From: Sphingosinicellaceae bacterium
GTDB taxonomy: Bacteria > Pseudomonadota > Alphaproteobacteria > Sphingomonadales > Sphingomonadaceae
DNA length: 64,000 nt
Assembly: GCA_019285715.1 (NCBI GenBank)
Contig: CP079108.1
Location: 1,689,001-1,753,000 of the forward strand
Reading direction: 5' to 3'
Positions 1 to 10,554 of this stretch are shown in pieces. The position numbers were made by a program, and so were the translations under genes. The notes below the pieces were generated by a model. It ran no database searches and was not told the DNA's origin. It was given only the letters and a program-made list of their open reading frames with translations. The first letter of the stretch is position 1, and every line of letters starts with the position of its first letter.

Positions 1-23
1 GCATGGGCGGGATGGACTTCTAA
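1..23 (+). CDS. groL: GroEL chaperonin, last codons only (3' end)
   Basis: The window opens in a plus-strand reading frame that ends Met-Gly-Gly-Met-Asp-Phe-stop (stop at 21-23). The Gly-Met repeat tail closing in Met-Asp-Phe is a hallmark of alphaproteobacterial GroEL, the 60 kDa chaperonin subunit. A strong hairpin terminator follows 30 bases later, as expected for the end of a groES-groEL operon. Only seven codons are present, so the call rests on the tail motif and the terminator. Confidence 0.7.
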
Positions 24-52
24 GTCCCGCACACCACCAACGACGCATAAGG

Positions 53-83
53 AAAGGGCCGCGACGGATGTCGCGGCCCTTTC
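53..83 (+). terminator. Rho-independent terminator after groL
   Basis: A perfect 13-bp inverted repeat (53-65 with 70-82) closes a GGAT tetraloop. Its A-tract on the left and T-tract on the right are part of the stem. It lies 30 bases after the groL stop and about 57 bases before the end of the minus-strand lipoprotein gene, so it could act in both directions. Confidence 0.85.
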
Positions 84-139
84 TGCGTCAGAGCGGCGAA
101 GCGCCCCTCACTCGTTCGTCGGAAGTGACGAAGAACGCG

Positions 140-556
140 TCACTTCGGAGCGGCGCCGCCCGGGTTGCCGGTCTGGCCCGACGGGGTCGACTGGGTTTCG
201 GTACCGGTCGTCGACCCGGCGGTGCCCGAAGTCCCGGCGCTGGTGCCGGCGGTCGAGCCGCTGCCCGAGGTCATGCCCGCGCCGGCATCGCTGCCGCCGG
301 TGGTCGAGCCGGTCGTCGAGGTGCCGGCGCCGCTGCCGGTCATGGCATCGCTGCCGCCGGTGGTGCTGCCGGTGCCGCTGGTCGCGCTGGCATCGGTGCC
401 GGTGCCCGCGCCGCTGCCGGTCGCGGTCGTGTCGGTGGTTGCCGGGGCGGTGGCGTCGGTCGCCGTGGTGGTCGTCGTCGACTCGGTCTTCTTGCCGCAG
501 CCGGCGAGGCCGACGGTGGCGATCAGGGCGATTGCAGTCGTAGTCAGGATGCGCAT
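140..556 (-). CDS. Small low-complexity lipoprotein, Gly/Ser/Thr-rich
   Basis: This is a 138-residue protein of unknown function. It begins with a short lipoprotein signal peptide whose lipobox L-A-G-C puts the acylated cysteine at residue 20, followed by Lys-Lys. Everything after that is a Gly/Ser/Thr/Ala tail with few charged residues, probably disordered and periplasmic or surface-exposed. Part of the tail repeats with a 20-residue period (T-G-G-S-D-A blocks), matching a 60-bp period in the DNA. I chose the ATG at 556 because it starts the signal peptide directly; longer frames upstream read through arginine-rich shadow sequence. No function can be assigned. Confidence 0.7.
   Translation of the reverse strand: MRILTTTAIALIATVGLAGCGKKTESTTTTTATDATAPATTDTTATGSGAGTGTDASATSGTGSTTGGSDAMTGSGAGTSTTGSTTGGSDAGAGMTSGSGSTAGTSAGTSGTAGSTTGTETQSTPSGQTGNPGGAAPK
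284..364. repeat. 60-bp-period repeat inside the low-complexity lipoprotein gene
   Basis: The 21-bp string at 284-304 recurs exactly at 344-364, 60 bp later, and a decayed copy begins near 390. The period is 20 codons, so the reading frame is kept and the lipoprotein tail can lengthen or shorten by slippage. Confidence 0.65.
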
Positions 557-621
557 GGCGAGGGTCCTTGGCTGGGGGGTATCAGCCGCGGAAACCGGTC
601 GTGATCGCCTTTGGTTCCAGT

Positions 622-813
622 CTATTGCGCGGCCGCCGGGGCCGGTTGCACAGGGCGCGCCTCGGCCAGCGCCGCGTCGGTGTCGCTCACGGCCTTGCGC
701 TCGGCGGCAGCGATGGCGGCATCGTTGCCGGTCGGCGCTTTGGGTCCCGCGTTGTCGCAGGCCGCCAGCCCCAGCAATAGTAGCAGCGCCGCGGCCGGTG
801 CGCGGCGCATCAC
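622..813 (-). CDS. Small lipoprotein downstream of mlaA
   Basis: This 63-residue protein has a leucine-rich signal peptide and the lipobox G-L-A-A-C, with the lipidated cysteine at residue 19. A short Ala/Glu-rich mature part follows. Its ATG-ATG start overlaps the mlaA stop codon, so it is translationally coupled to mlaA. The mature sequence matches no family I recognise. The coupling suggests an outer-membrane role, but that is inference. Confidence 0.7.
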   Translation of the reverse strand: MMRRAPAAALLLLLGLAACDNAGPKAPTGNDAAIAAAERKAVSDTDAALAEARPVQPAPAAAQ

Positions 814-1736
814 TGCGGCGGCTGCGGCGCTGCCGGCGTGCCTGCGGGATCGGCCTCGGCAGGCGCGGCATCGGACTGAGGGGCGCCCGTCGGTGCCGGG
901 GCTATCGGAGACGCGACGCCGCTGCCCGGGTGCGCGGGTGGCGTCGCGCCGGGAGCAAGCGGCGCATCCTCGACCGGTGCATCCTCGTCGTCAGGCGGTG
1001 AGCCGTCGTAGATTTCGGACTGGCGGCGCTGCAGGAAGGCCGAGCGCACCGTCGCATATTCGTCGAGGCTCGACGCGAGGACGCCATCAGCACCGGCATC
1101 CATCAGCTTCGAGCGGAGGTCGAGCACGCCGACGGCAGCCTGGCCGGCCTTCGCGGCAAAACTCGGGTGGAGGACGGCGTTGCGGGCATAGGGCACCGGG
1201 TCGGTGACAAAGTCGACGCCCATGCCGCCGGCATCGCGGAACGTCGACGGGCCGAACAGCGGCAGCATCAGGAACGGCCCCGACTTGACCCCCCAGACCG
1301 CGAGCGTCTGGCCGAAATCCTCGGCCTGCACGGGCAGGCCGATCTTGCTGGCATGGTCGAACAGGCCGCCAACGCCAACGGTGGTGTTGACCGTAAAGCG
1401 CTTGAACGTATGCCACGCCTCCTTGGGCTTGGCCTGCAGCAGGGCATTGCCGAACGACAGCGGTTCTTCGAGGTTGTTGAGGAAGTTGGTGACGCCGCGA
1501 CGAATGAAGGTCGGCAGGATGAAGCGGTAGACCTTGGTCGCAGGCTTCAGCGCGACGCGGTCGAGCCCCTTGTTGAAGCCGTACATGCTCCGATTGAACT
1601 TCTCGTACGGATCGCGGAGCGCCGGGGCGTTGCTGCCGGGGTGGGGCGCGGCGCATGCGCTCAGCGTGAAGACGAGCCCGCCGAGTGCCGTTCGGGACGC
1701 GATACGCCGCACCGATTTCGTGGGGTGAATTACCAT
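810..1736 (-). CDS. mlaA: MlaA (VacJ) family outer-membrane lipoprotein
   Basis: MlaA removes misplaced phospholipids from the outer leaflet of the outer membrane and passes them to the MlaC/MlaFEDB retrograde system. The 308-residue product has a signal peptide with the lipobox L-S-A-C (cysteine 28). Then comes the family core: the D-P-Y-E-K-F-N-R-x-M-Y-x-F-N block near 40-55, the N-N-L-x-E-P block near 85-95, and the E-D-F-G-Q-T-L-x-x-W-G block near 140. A proline/alanine-rich tail from about residue 240 is longer than in the E. coli protein (about 250 residues). The start at 1736 gives a normal lipoprotein leader. The gene is divergent from the metF/metH regulator, and a small lipoprotein gene is coupled downstream. 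Confidence 0.92.
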   Translation of the reverse strand: MVIHPTKSVRRIASRTALGGLVFTLSACAAPHPGSNAPALRDPYEKFNRSMYGFNKGLDRVALKPATKVYRFILPTFIRRGVTNFLNNLEEPLSFGNALLQAKPKEAWHTFKRFTVNTTVGVGGLFDHASKIGLPVQAEDFGQTLAVWGVKSGPFLMLPLFGPSTFRDAGGMGVDFVTDPVPYARNAVLHPSFAAKAGQAAVGVLDLRSKLMDAGADGVLASSLDEYATVRSAFLQRRQSEIYDGSPPDDEDAPVEDAPLAPGATPPAHPGSGVASPIAPAPTGAPQSDAAPAEADPAGTPAAPQPPQ

Positions 1737-1788
1737 GGACTACCCGGTGCCACAGGCACGTTTATCCGACAAGCGGCGTCGGTCCCCG

Positions 1789-1816
1789 TTGACTCATATA
1801 AAGATATCTTTATATC
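1789..1816 (+). promoter_or_regulatory. Candidate promoter of the SahR-metF-metH operon
   Basis: TTGACT (1789-1794) and TATATC (1811-1816) are separated by 16 bp and resemble a housekeeping promoter. Transcription would begin around 1823, almost on the ATG at 1824, so the message could be leaderless or nearly so. The spacer and -10 lie inside the palindromic operator. This is predicted from sequence only. Confidence 0.4.
1796..1815. promoter_or_regulatory. 20-bp perfect palindrome, likely operator for the ArsR-type regulator
   Basis: The sequence ATATAAAGATATCTTTATAT is a perfect inverted repeat centred between 1805 and 1806. It is a sharp AT-rich island in GC-rich DNA, 8 bp before the regulator's start codon. 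Winged-helix ArsR proteins bind such palindromes as dimers. Its position over the predicted promoter suggests autoregulated repression of the whole methionine operon. Confidence 0.75.
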
Positions 1817-1823
1817 CCACCGC

Positions 1824-2780
1824 ATGTCCGCCGCGCTCGACATCTTCCGTGCGCTTGCCGATCCCACCCGGATCCGCATTTTGCTGTTGGTACGCCGCAT
1901 GGAGCTTGCTGTCGGCGAGCTCGCGGACGTGTTGTCGCAGAGCCAGCCGCGCGTGTCGCGCCACGTCCGTATCCTCGCCGACGCCGGACTGGTCCGTCGT
2001 TATAAGGAAGGCGCTTGGGTGTTCGTGCGCCTCGGCAACCCGTCGGCGTCGGATCCTGTGCTTGCCGCTCTCGACGCCTGGGACGACGGCAGCGCCTCCA
2101 CCGACGTGGCGAAACTGACCGCAGTCCGCGCCGAGCGCGACGCCGCCGCCACCGCTTACTTCGCCGCGCAGGCCGAGAGCTGGGACCGGCTGCGGTCGCT
2201 CCATGTCGCGGAGAGCGACGTCGAGGCGGCAATCGTCGCAGCACTCGGCGAGCGCCCGCTCGGCTGCCTGCTCGACGTCGGAACCGGCACCGGCCGGATG
2301 ATCGAGCTGCTCGGCGAGCGTGCCCGCACCGCGATCGGCATCGACCGCTCGCCCGAGATGCTGCGGCTGGCGCGGGGCCGTATCGAGGCGGCGGGGCTGC
2401 CGCACGCCGAGGTCCGGCGCGGCGACATGTTCGCGCTGCCCCAGGCCGATGCGAGCGTTGACACCGTCGTGCTGCATCAGGTCCTCCACTTCGCCGACCT
2501 GCCTGCCGCTGCGATCGCCGAGGCGGCGCGGGTGCTCGCCCCCGGTGGCCGCCTGTTGATCGCCGACTTCGCCCCGCACGACCGCGAGGAACTGCGCAGC
2601 CGCGAGGCCCACGCCCGCCTCGGCTTCGATCCCGTCGTGGTCAGCGGCTGGCTCCGCGATGCCGGCCTCGAGGCTCGCGTCGTCGCCGACCTGCCGGCTC
2701 CTGCCGGCGTCGATGAACCCCTGACAGTAACCTTATGGCTCGGCGAGCGTCCCTCGCTCGAGCAGCGAGTAGCCGCATGA
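1824..2780 (+). CDS. ArsR-family regulator fused to a SAM-dependent methyltransferase domain (SahR-like)
   Basis: This 318-residue protein has an N-terminal ArsR winged helix (about 1-95; the D-P-T-R-I-R-I-L-L-L segment and recognition helix S-Q-S-Q-P-R-V-S-R-H are clear). A class I methyltransferase fold follows from about 120, with the SAM-binding loop G-T-G-T-G at 153-157 and a following acidic strand end. Fused ArsR-methyltransferase proteins of the SahR type are known in Proteobacteria to sense S-adenosylhomocysteine and control methionine-cycle genes. The neighbours fit that role: the ATG of metF overlaps its stop, and a 20-bp palindrome sits just before its own start. The ATG at 1824 is the first start that yields an intact winged helix. 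Whether the methyltransferase domain is catalytic or only a ligand sensor cannot be seen. Confidence 0.85.
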   Translation: MSAALDIFRALADPTRIRILLLVRRMELAVGELADVLSQSQPRVSRHVRILADAGLVRRYKEGAWVFVRLGNPSASDPVLAALDAWDDGSASTDVAKLTAVRAERDAAATAYFAAQAESWDRLRSLHVAESDVEAAIVAALGERPLGCLLDVGTGTGRMIELLGERARTAIGIDRSPEMLRLARGRIEAAGLPHAEVRRGDMFALPQADASVDTVVLHQVLHFADLPAAAIAEAARVLAPGGRLLIADFAPHDREELRSREAHARLGFDPVVVSGWLRDAGLEARVVADLPAPAGVDEPLTVTLWLGERPSLEQRVAA

Positions 2781-3727
2781 GTAACCTGACCCTCGCCCAG
2801 ATGAACGAGGCGGCGCGTGCCGTCAGCCCGCCGCTGTTCGCCGACCTGCCCGGCGATATCGGCGTGTCGTTCGAGTTCTTCCCGCCCAAGACCGACGCGA
2901 TGGCCGAGACGCTGTGGAACTCGGTCGAGACGCTGCGGCCGCTCGCTCCACGCTTCGTCTCGGTGACCTACGGCGCGGGCGGCTCGACCCGCGAGCGCAC
3001 CCACAACACCGTCGCGCGCATCGTCCGCGAGACCGGAATACCCGCCGCCGCGCACCTGACCTGCGTCGACGCCAGCAAGGCCGAGATCGACGAGGTTGCC
3101 CGCGCTTACTGGGACGCCGGCGTCCGGCACATCGTCGCGCTGCGGGGTGACCCGCCCCGCGCCGGCGAGCGCTTCGCCCCGCACCCCGACGGCTACGCCA
3201 GCGCCGCCGATCTCGTCGCGGGCCTGAAGCGCGTCGCCGACTTCGAGATCTCGGTCGGGGCCTACCCCGAGCCGCACCCCGACGCGACCAACAGCGCCAC
3301 CGACATCGATTACCTCGCGCGCAAGTTCGACGCCGGCGCGGTACGCGGCATCACGCAATTCTTCTTCGAGCCCGACACCTTCTTCCGCTTCCGCGATGCG
3401 GCGGCGGCGAGGGGCATCGACGCCGAGCTGGTCCCGGGCATCCTGCCGGTCAGCAACTTCGCCCAGCTCCGCAAGATGGCGGCGGGCTGCAACACCGACG
3501 TGCCCGCATGGATGGCGCGGCTGTTCGACGGCCTCGACGACAAGCCGGCCGCGCGCCAGCTGGTCGCCGCGACCGTCGCCGCCGAACTGTGCCGGCGCCT
3601 GTATGCGGGCGGGGTCCGGCACTTCCACTTCTACACCCTCAACCGCGCCGAGCTGGCGTACGCGATCTGCCACATGCTCGGGGTCCGCCCCGATGCGACG
3701 AAGCAGCCGCAGGAGCTGGCCGCATGA
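2777..3727 (+). CDS. metF: 5,10-methylenetetrahydrofolate reductase
   Basis: MetF reduces 5,10-methylene-THF to 5-methyl-THF with FAD, supplying the methyl group for methionine synthase. The 316-residue product is a full-length TIM barrel. It shows F-E-F-F-P-P-K with the catalytic-type glutamate at residue 33, the V-T-Y-G-A-G-G-S-T block near 75, H-L-T-C near 105, and the A-L-R-G-D-P-P block near 130 that helps bind FAD. The ATG at 2777 overlaps the regulator's stop, and its own stop overlaps the start of metH part 1. All four genes therefore look like one coupled operon. Confidence 0.95.
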   Translation: MSNLTLAQMNEAARAVSPPLFADLPGDIGVSFEFFPPKTDAMAETLWNSVETLRPLAPRFVSVTYGAGGSTRERTHNTVARIVRETGIPAAAHLTCVDASKAEIDEVARAYWDAGVRHIVALRGDPPRAGERFAPHPDGYASAADLVAGLKRVADFEISVGAYPEPHPDATNSATDIDYLARKFDAGAVRGITQFFFEPDTFFRFRDAAAARGIDAELVPGILPVSNFAQLRKMAAGCNTDVPAWMARLFDGLDDKPAARQLVAATVAAELCRRLYAGGVRHFHFYTLNRAELAYAICHMLGVRPDATKQPQELAA

Positions 3728-4781
3728 TCAAGTCCGAAGCCGCCATCCGCCTCCGCGCCGAGGCCGCGAAGCGCATCCTGCTGACCGACGGCGCGTTCGG
3801 CACGATGATCCAGTCGTACAGACTGACCGAGGCCGACTACCGCGGCGACTACGACCTGACCGACGACCAGAAGGGCAACAACGACCTGCTCGTGTTGACC
3901 CGGCCCGACGTCATCGACGCGATCACTCGCGGCTACCTCGACGCGGGCTCGGACATCGTCTCGACCAACACCTTCAACGCCAACACGATCAGCCAGGCGG
4001 ATTACAATGCCGTCCACCTCGTCCGCGACATCAACATCGCGGCCGCGCACATCGCGCGGAAGGCCGCGGACGAGTATGAGGCGCGTGACGGCCGTCCGCG
4101 CTTCGTCGCCGGCGCGGTTGGGCCGACGAACAAGACGCTGTCGCTGTCGCCCGACGTCAACGATCCCGGCTTCCGCGCCGTCGGTTTCGACGAGATGAAG
4201 GCGGTCTATGCCGACCAGGCGGCGGCGCTGCTTGACGGCGGCTGCGACTTCATCCTGGTCGAGACGATCTTCGACACGCTCAATGCCAAGGCGGCGATCG
4301 TCGCCGTGCTCGAGCTCGCTGAGACGCGCGGCCACGAGATTCCGCTGATGATCTCGATGACCATCACCGACATGTCGGGGCGCAACCTGTCCGGCCACTC
4401 GGTCGACGCGTTCTGGTACACCGTGCGCCATTCGCGCCCGCTGACGATGGGGCTGAACTGCGCCTTCGGGGCCGATTTGCTGCGCCCGCACGTCCAGGCG
4501 CTCAGCCCGCTCGCCGACACATTGGTCATGGTCTACCCGAACGCCGGGCTACCCAACGACCTCGGCGAGTACGACGAGGAGCCGCACACCACCGGCGCGT
4601 TCATCGGCGAATGGGTCGCGGAAGGCCTCGTCAACATCGTCGGCGGCTGCTGCGGCTCGACGCCCGAGCATATCGCCGCGATGCGCGACGCCGTGCGCGG
4701 GAAGCCGCCCCGCCAGATCCCCCACCCGGCGTCGGCCCTGCGCCTCGCCGGCCTCGACCCCATGATCATGACGGAAGCCGC

Positions 4782-4785
<4 letters not shown>
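3724..4785 (+). CDS. metH1: Methionine synthase part 1: homocysteine S-methyltransferase module
   Basis: This 353-residue protein is the N-terminal, zinc-binding homocysteine module of cobalamin-dependent methionine synthase, as a separate polypeptide. It has the D-G-A-F-G-T-M-I-Q entry motif near residue 23 and the three zinc cysteines: C246 in N-C-A-F-G and C309/C310 in G-G-C-C-G-S. It activates homocysteine for attack on methylcobalamin held by the partner protein encoded next. Its ATG overlaps the metF stop, and its stop overlaps the GTG of the second part. The break falls at the natural domain boundary, so this is an evolved split rather than a frameshift. Confidence 0.93.
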
Positions 4786-7454
<2,669 letters not shown>

Positions 7455-7602
7455 GCCGGACGCGGCTGTCCTACACTTTGCCTATCTGGTACGCTCCGGG
7501 AACGCCGAGGTTTCGGGCGGGTGCTCTTTCTCATGTCCAGGTGTAAGTTGGCCGACTAAGCCGTTGTGAAGCGGTCGTGCGTCGACAGCAGGGCGAAATT
7601 TC

Positions 7603-7640
7603 GAAAACACGCGAGGGTCTCACCTCTGTAAACTCTCGCG
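7603..7640 (-). repeat. 38-nt hairpin element, copy 1
   Basis: In the minus sense this is a hairpin with stem CGCGAG/CTCGCG, a conserved inner loop, and a T-rich end. It shares 29 of 38 bases, loop included, with 22488-22525. It lies in the 239-bp gap between metH2 and the next gene, where I see nothing else except an AT-rich patch (7650-7670) that may hold a promoter for the gene at 7694. Confidence 0.55.
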
Positions 7641-7693
7641 GTCGCGTCAGATTTATTTTTCCTTATTTTCGCGTTCAGGGGTAGCGTCCAGAT

Positions 7694-8092
7694 ATGCCTG
7701 AAAGCTCACCCGCCGCGTCTCGTCCCGCCATCGTCGGCACCTGGGTGGTCAAGGACAGTGCCGCGCCATTTCCCTACCACATGTACGTGTTCAATGCCGA
7801 CGGCACGATGCAGCAAGCGAACCCCGACGGCGGCCACCCAACGACCAGTTGCAGCGATGGCAAAGGGATCTGGGAAGCAACCGGCGCCGGGGTGCGCGGC
7901 AAGTGGGTGGAGATCACCGCCGACCGCGCCACGCACCAATTCGTCGGCACCGGCGAATTCGCGTTCAATCTGACGATCGACGGCGATGGCTTCGAGGGTT
8001 CCGCCAGCGTCACCTTCCGCGACGGCGACCGCAACCTTATCGATGGGCCGATCGCGACGACCATCTCGGGCCGCCGCGTCACCCTCGACTAA
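7694..8092 (+). CDS. Conserved hypothetical protein, small beta-rich domain
   Basis: This 132-residue protein has no signal peptide or membrane segment. The sequence alternates short hydrophobic strands with Gly/Asp turns. It includes a G-T-W-V-V-K-D opening near residue 14, a V-F-N-A-D-G-T-M block near 32, and a K-G-x-W-E block near 57. This pattern resembles small lipocalin-like or beta-barrel domains annotated only as hypothetical. The ATG at 7694 is the first in frame. It converges on the minus-strand flavin-type gene with 9 bp between stops. Function unknown. Confidence 0.65.
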   Translation: MPESSPAASRPAIVGTWVVKDSAAPFPYHMYVFNADGTMQQANPDGGHPTTSCSDGKGIWEATGAGVRGKWVEITADRATHQFVGTGEFAFNLTIDGDGFEGSASVTFRDGDRNLIDGPIATTISGRRVTLD

Positions 8093-8101
8093 GGCGCGCC
8101 G

Positions 8102-8533
8102 TCAGGGCTTGATCTCGCCTTCGTCCTCGCCCGCCCAGTAGTGGATGCGGCTGGCGTGGACCTTGATCAGCACGATGCCGGGCGTATCCGCACCCTGCTC
8201 GAACCAGCGGTCGAGGTCCTTGGTCCAGTGCTCGAGGAACGCCGCCTTGTCGCGGATCAGCTCGGCCTTGCCCTCGACCGCGACCATCAGCCCGGGCTTG
8301 CCGAGCAGCGAGGTGTTGGCCTGAAACGCCAGCGCCACCTTGGGGTCGCGCTTGATGTCGTCGACGGTGCGGGTGTCCTCGTAGCTGAAGTAGAACGAGT
8401 CGCCGTTGTACTCGACCTCGGCATTGTTGCTCATCGGGCGACCGGCGATCTCGCCGCCCTCGGTGTGGGTCTGGAGCATCGCGAAGTCGATGTCGCGCAT
8501 CGCCTTGGCGAGTTCGGGGAGGGTCTTGGTCAT
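8102..8533 (-). CDS. Pyridoxamine 5'-phosphate oxidase-related flavin-binding protein (general stress protein 26 type)
   Basis: This 143-residue split-barrel protein resembles the PNPOx-like general stress protein family. Visible blocks are F-A-M-L-Q-T early on, G-R-P-M near residue 32, Y-F-S-Y-E-D-T near 48, and the strand V-A-L-A-F-Q near 64. It ends with R-I-H-Y-W, typical of these domains, which usually bind FMN or F420. The substrate is unknown. I used the ATG at 8533 because it begins the fold's first helix and avoids a 10-residue extension. It is a monocistronic minus-strand gene convergent with 7694-8092. Confidence 0.8.
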   Translation of the reverse strand: MTKTLPELAKAMRDIDFAMLQTHTEGGEIAGRPMSNNAEVEYNGDSFYFSYEDTRTVDDIKRDPKVALAFQANTSLLGKPGLMVAVEGKAELIRDKAAFLEHWTKDLDRWFEQGADTPGIVLIKVHASRIHYWAGEDEGEIKP

Positions 8534-8598
8534 GCTGTGGCTCCATTGATTGCCGAGGCACAACGCGCGTCGCCGGGTTTGGGCGCAGACAACCGGCG

Positions 8599-8925
8599 CT
8601 AGGCGGCAATCCGGTCGGCCGGGGCCCGGGCGGCGAACACCGCGTCGGTGGTGCTGGCATCGAACGCCGGGTCGAGGGCGAGCACGGCAGCGCGGTTGTA
8701 GCGGTAGTTGAGCGCCAGCCGCTCGCGCTGCTCCGGCGACGCAGCGGAATAGGTCGAGGCCATCGCCGCCATCGCCGCACGGCGCTCGGCGACCTCCCTG
8801 TTGATGCGGTGCTGGAGGCGGACGGGCGCAATAGCGCGGAGCCGCAGCAGCGCCCAGATCAGCGCGACGACAATAGCGCCAGTGAACACCAGCATCAGCA
8901 GGTCGATAATCAGAATGCCGTTCAT
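8599..8925 (-). CDS. Small single-pass membrane protein
   Basis: This 108-residue protein has one strong transmembrane helix at about residues 4-26. A basic, Arg/Ala-rich helical stretch (28-60) and a soluble alanine-rich tail follow. The ATG at 8925 directly precedes the membrane helix and has a purine-rich stretch upstream; a longer frame would add 18 polar residues ahead of it. I recognise no family. The charge pattern suggests the tail faces the cytoplasm. Confidence 0.6.
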   Translation of the reverse strand: MNGILIIDLLMLVFTGAIVVALIWALLRLRAIAPVRLQHRINREVAERRAAMAAMASTYSAASPEQRERLALNYRYNRAAVLALDPAFDASTTDAVFAARAPADRIAA

Positions 8926-9009
8926 GGTTTCCCCGTGGTCACACAGCCTATTTACGCATGGGCGTCCTGAGAGTGCCACTGCCGCAATGACGCGGCGCGA
9001 TATTACGGG

Positions 9010-9438
9010 TCAGGAACGCGGCTTGTAGCTGAACAGCGCGCGGCAGCCGTTGGCTACGGTGATCGACCGGGCGTCGTAATGCCAGTCGCGCCCTGACCGG
9101 CAGGCATTGTTGCTGGTCCGGCGTTCGAGGGTCACCCCGGCGTTGTGGACGAGGCAGCGCCGCGGGCCCTTGTGCGAGGCGCACGGGATCGTGTGCGCTG
9201 CCGTGACGGTATGGGCTACCGCGCCCGTATGCGCGCCAGTGTGCGTCGCGGCCCGGTGCCTGGCCTCGCGCTGGCGGACGAAGGCGCTCTCGCGGCCGAC
9301 CGACGTGATGCTGCGGTTGGGATTGCCGGGCTGGATGTAGCCACCGCCGCCGGGCAGCGTCATCGGGCTGATATCTCGCGGCGGCTCGGCGGCGGCGGAC
9401 GTCGCCAGCAGCAGGCTGGCCATTATCCATGAGCGCAC
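9010..9438 (-). CDS. Secreted protein with a DUF3011-like C-terminal motif
   Basis: This 142-residue protein begins with a cleavable signal peptide (about 1-17, A-A-A-E junction). A Gly-rich then His/Ala/Thr-rich linker follows. From about residue 108 the C-terminus has cysteines spaced like DUF3011 domains: N-N-A-C, then W-H-Y-D, then G-C-R-A-x-F. DUF3011 proteins are small secreted bacterial proteins of unknown function, probably with a disulfide. A similar motif is a weak basis, so the family assignment is tentative. Confidence 0.6.
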   Translation of the reverse strand: MRSWIMASLLLATSAAAEPPRDISPMTLPGGGGYIQPGNPNRSITSVGRESAFVRQREARHRAATHTGAHTGAVAHTVTAAHTIPCASHKGPRRCLVHNAGVTLERRTSNNACRSGRDWHYDARSITVANGCRALFSYKPRS

Positions 9439-9503
9439 GTCGTTTCCTCTCTTGAACGTTTACAATGTGCTAACGATCGAAGGCGAAGAAGGTTCGGCGG
9501 GGA

Positions 9504-10529
9504 TCAGGCTCGGCTCGCCTTGGCGAACAGGGTCGGCAGGCCGGCCTCGTCGAGCCGGTCAGCGGGCCACCATTCGCCCGGCAGGTGGGTACGCGCGGCA
9601 AGGCTTGCCGCCACCACCGAGAGGCGCAGTTCGAAGTGGCTGAAGACGTGGCGGACGACGGTCGGGCGCAGCGTCCAGTCGGCGGGAACCGGTGCCTCGG
9701 TGCGCCAGTCGACGGGTGCCGGGGTCCACGCGCTCGTCGGCAGCGCCAGCATCCCGCCGAGCAAGCCACGCGGCGGGCGGCGGACGAGCAGGACGTGACC
9801 GCGGGCCTCGAGGCGGAAGGCGGTGCCGAAGCGGACAGGGCGAATCCTCTTGGGGGCACGGACCGGGAAGCGCGCCGGGTCGCCGCTCGCCCGTGCATCA
9901 CACCAGCGCGCGACCGGGCAGGCGTCGCAGCGCGGGCTGCGGGGTGTGCAGACCGTCGCGCCGAGGTCCATCAGCGCCTGCGCGTGGTCGCCGGGTTGGT
10001 GTGTAGGGGTAAGTGCTGCGGCGTGGGCTCGAAGCTCAGGGCGGGCGGCCGGGATCGGGGTCGAAACCGCGAACAGCCGCGACATTACCCGCTCGATGTT
10101 GCCGTCGACGACCACCGCGGCCTCGCCGAAAGCGATGCTGGCGACCGCGGCAGCGGTGTAGGCGCCGATGCCGGGCAGGGTGCGAAGGTTGGCCTCGGTC
10201 GTCGGGAAGCCGCCGAGCGCCGTCACCGCCCGTGCGCAGGCGAGCAGGTTGCGGGCGCGGGCGTAGTAGCCGAGGCCCGCCCACGCCTGCATCACGTCGC
10301 CGTCCTCCGCTGCCGCCAGCGCCGCCACCGTTGGCCAGCGCGTCGTGAACGCCTCGAAGTACGGTATGACCGCGGCGACCGTCGTCTGCTGGAGCATGAC
10401 CTCCGACAGCCAGATGCGGTAGGGATCGGCGGACGGCGTGCCGGGCGGCGAACGCCACGGCAAGGTGCGCGCATGGGCGTCGTACCAGCCCAGCAGGGCG
10501 GTCTGGAAGGCGGTGACCTCGACGGGCAT
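9504..10529 (-). CDS. mutY: A/G-specific adenine DNA glycosylase
   Basis: MutY removes adenine mispaired with 8-oxoguanine or guanine. The 341-residue protein shows the S-E-V-M-L-Q-Q-T block with catalytic-type E43, the helix-hairpin-helix L-P-G-I-G-x-Y-T (118-125), and catalytic D142 in V-D-G-N-x-x-R-V. The 4Fe-4S cysteines are C194, C201, C204 and C210, spaced C-x6-C-x2-C-x5-C. A NUDIX-like C-terminal domain (about 225-335) recognises 8-oxoG. I chose the ATG at 10529, which starts just before the fold; the frame runs 30 residues further but would overlap the divergent gene. Only 25 bp separate its start from the DUF721 gene. Confidence 0.95.
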   Translation of the reverse strand: MPVEVTAFQTALLGWYDAHARTLPWRSPPGTPSADPYRIWLSEVMLQQTTVAAVIPYFEAFTTRWPTVAALAAAEDGDVMQAWAGLGYYARARNLLACARAVTALGGFPTTEANLRTLPGIGAYTAAAVASIAFGEAAVVVDGNIERVMSRLFAVSTPIPAARPELRAHAAALTPTHQPGDHAQALMDLGATVCTPRSPRCDACPVARWCDARASGDPARFPVRAPKRIRPVRFGTAFRLEARGHVLLVRRPPRGLLGGMLALPTSAWTPAPVDWRTEAPVPADWTLRPTVVRHVFSHFELRLSVVAASLAARTHLPGEWWPADRLDEAGLPTLFAKASRA

Positions 10530-10554
10530 GGCGGGGCTATGGCATGACCCCTGC

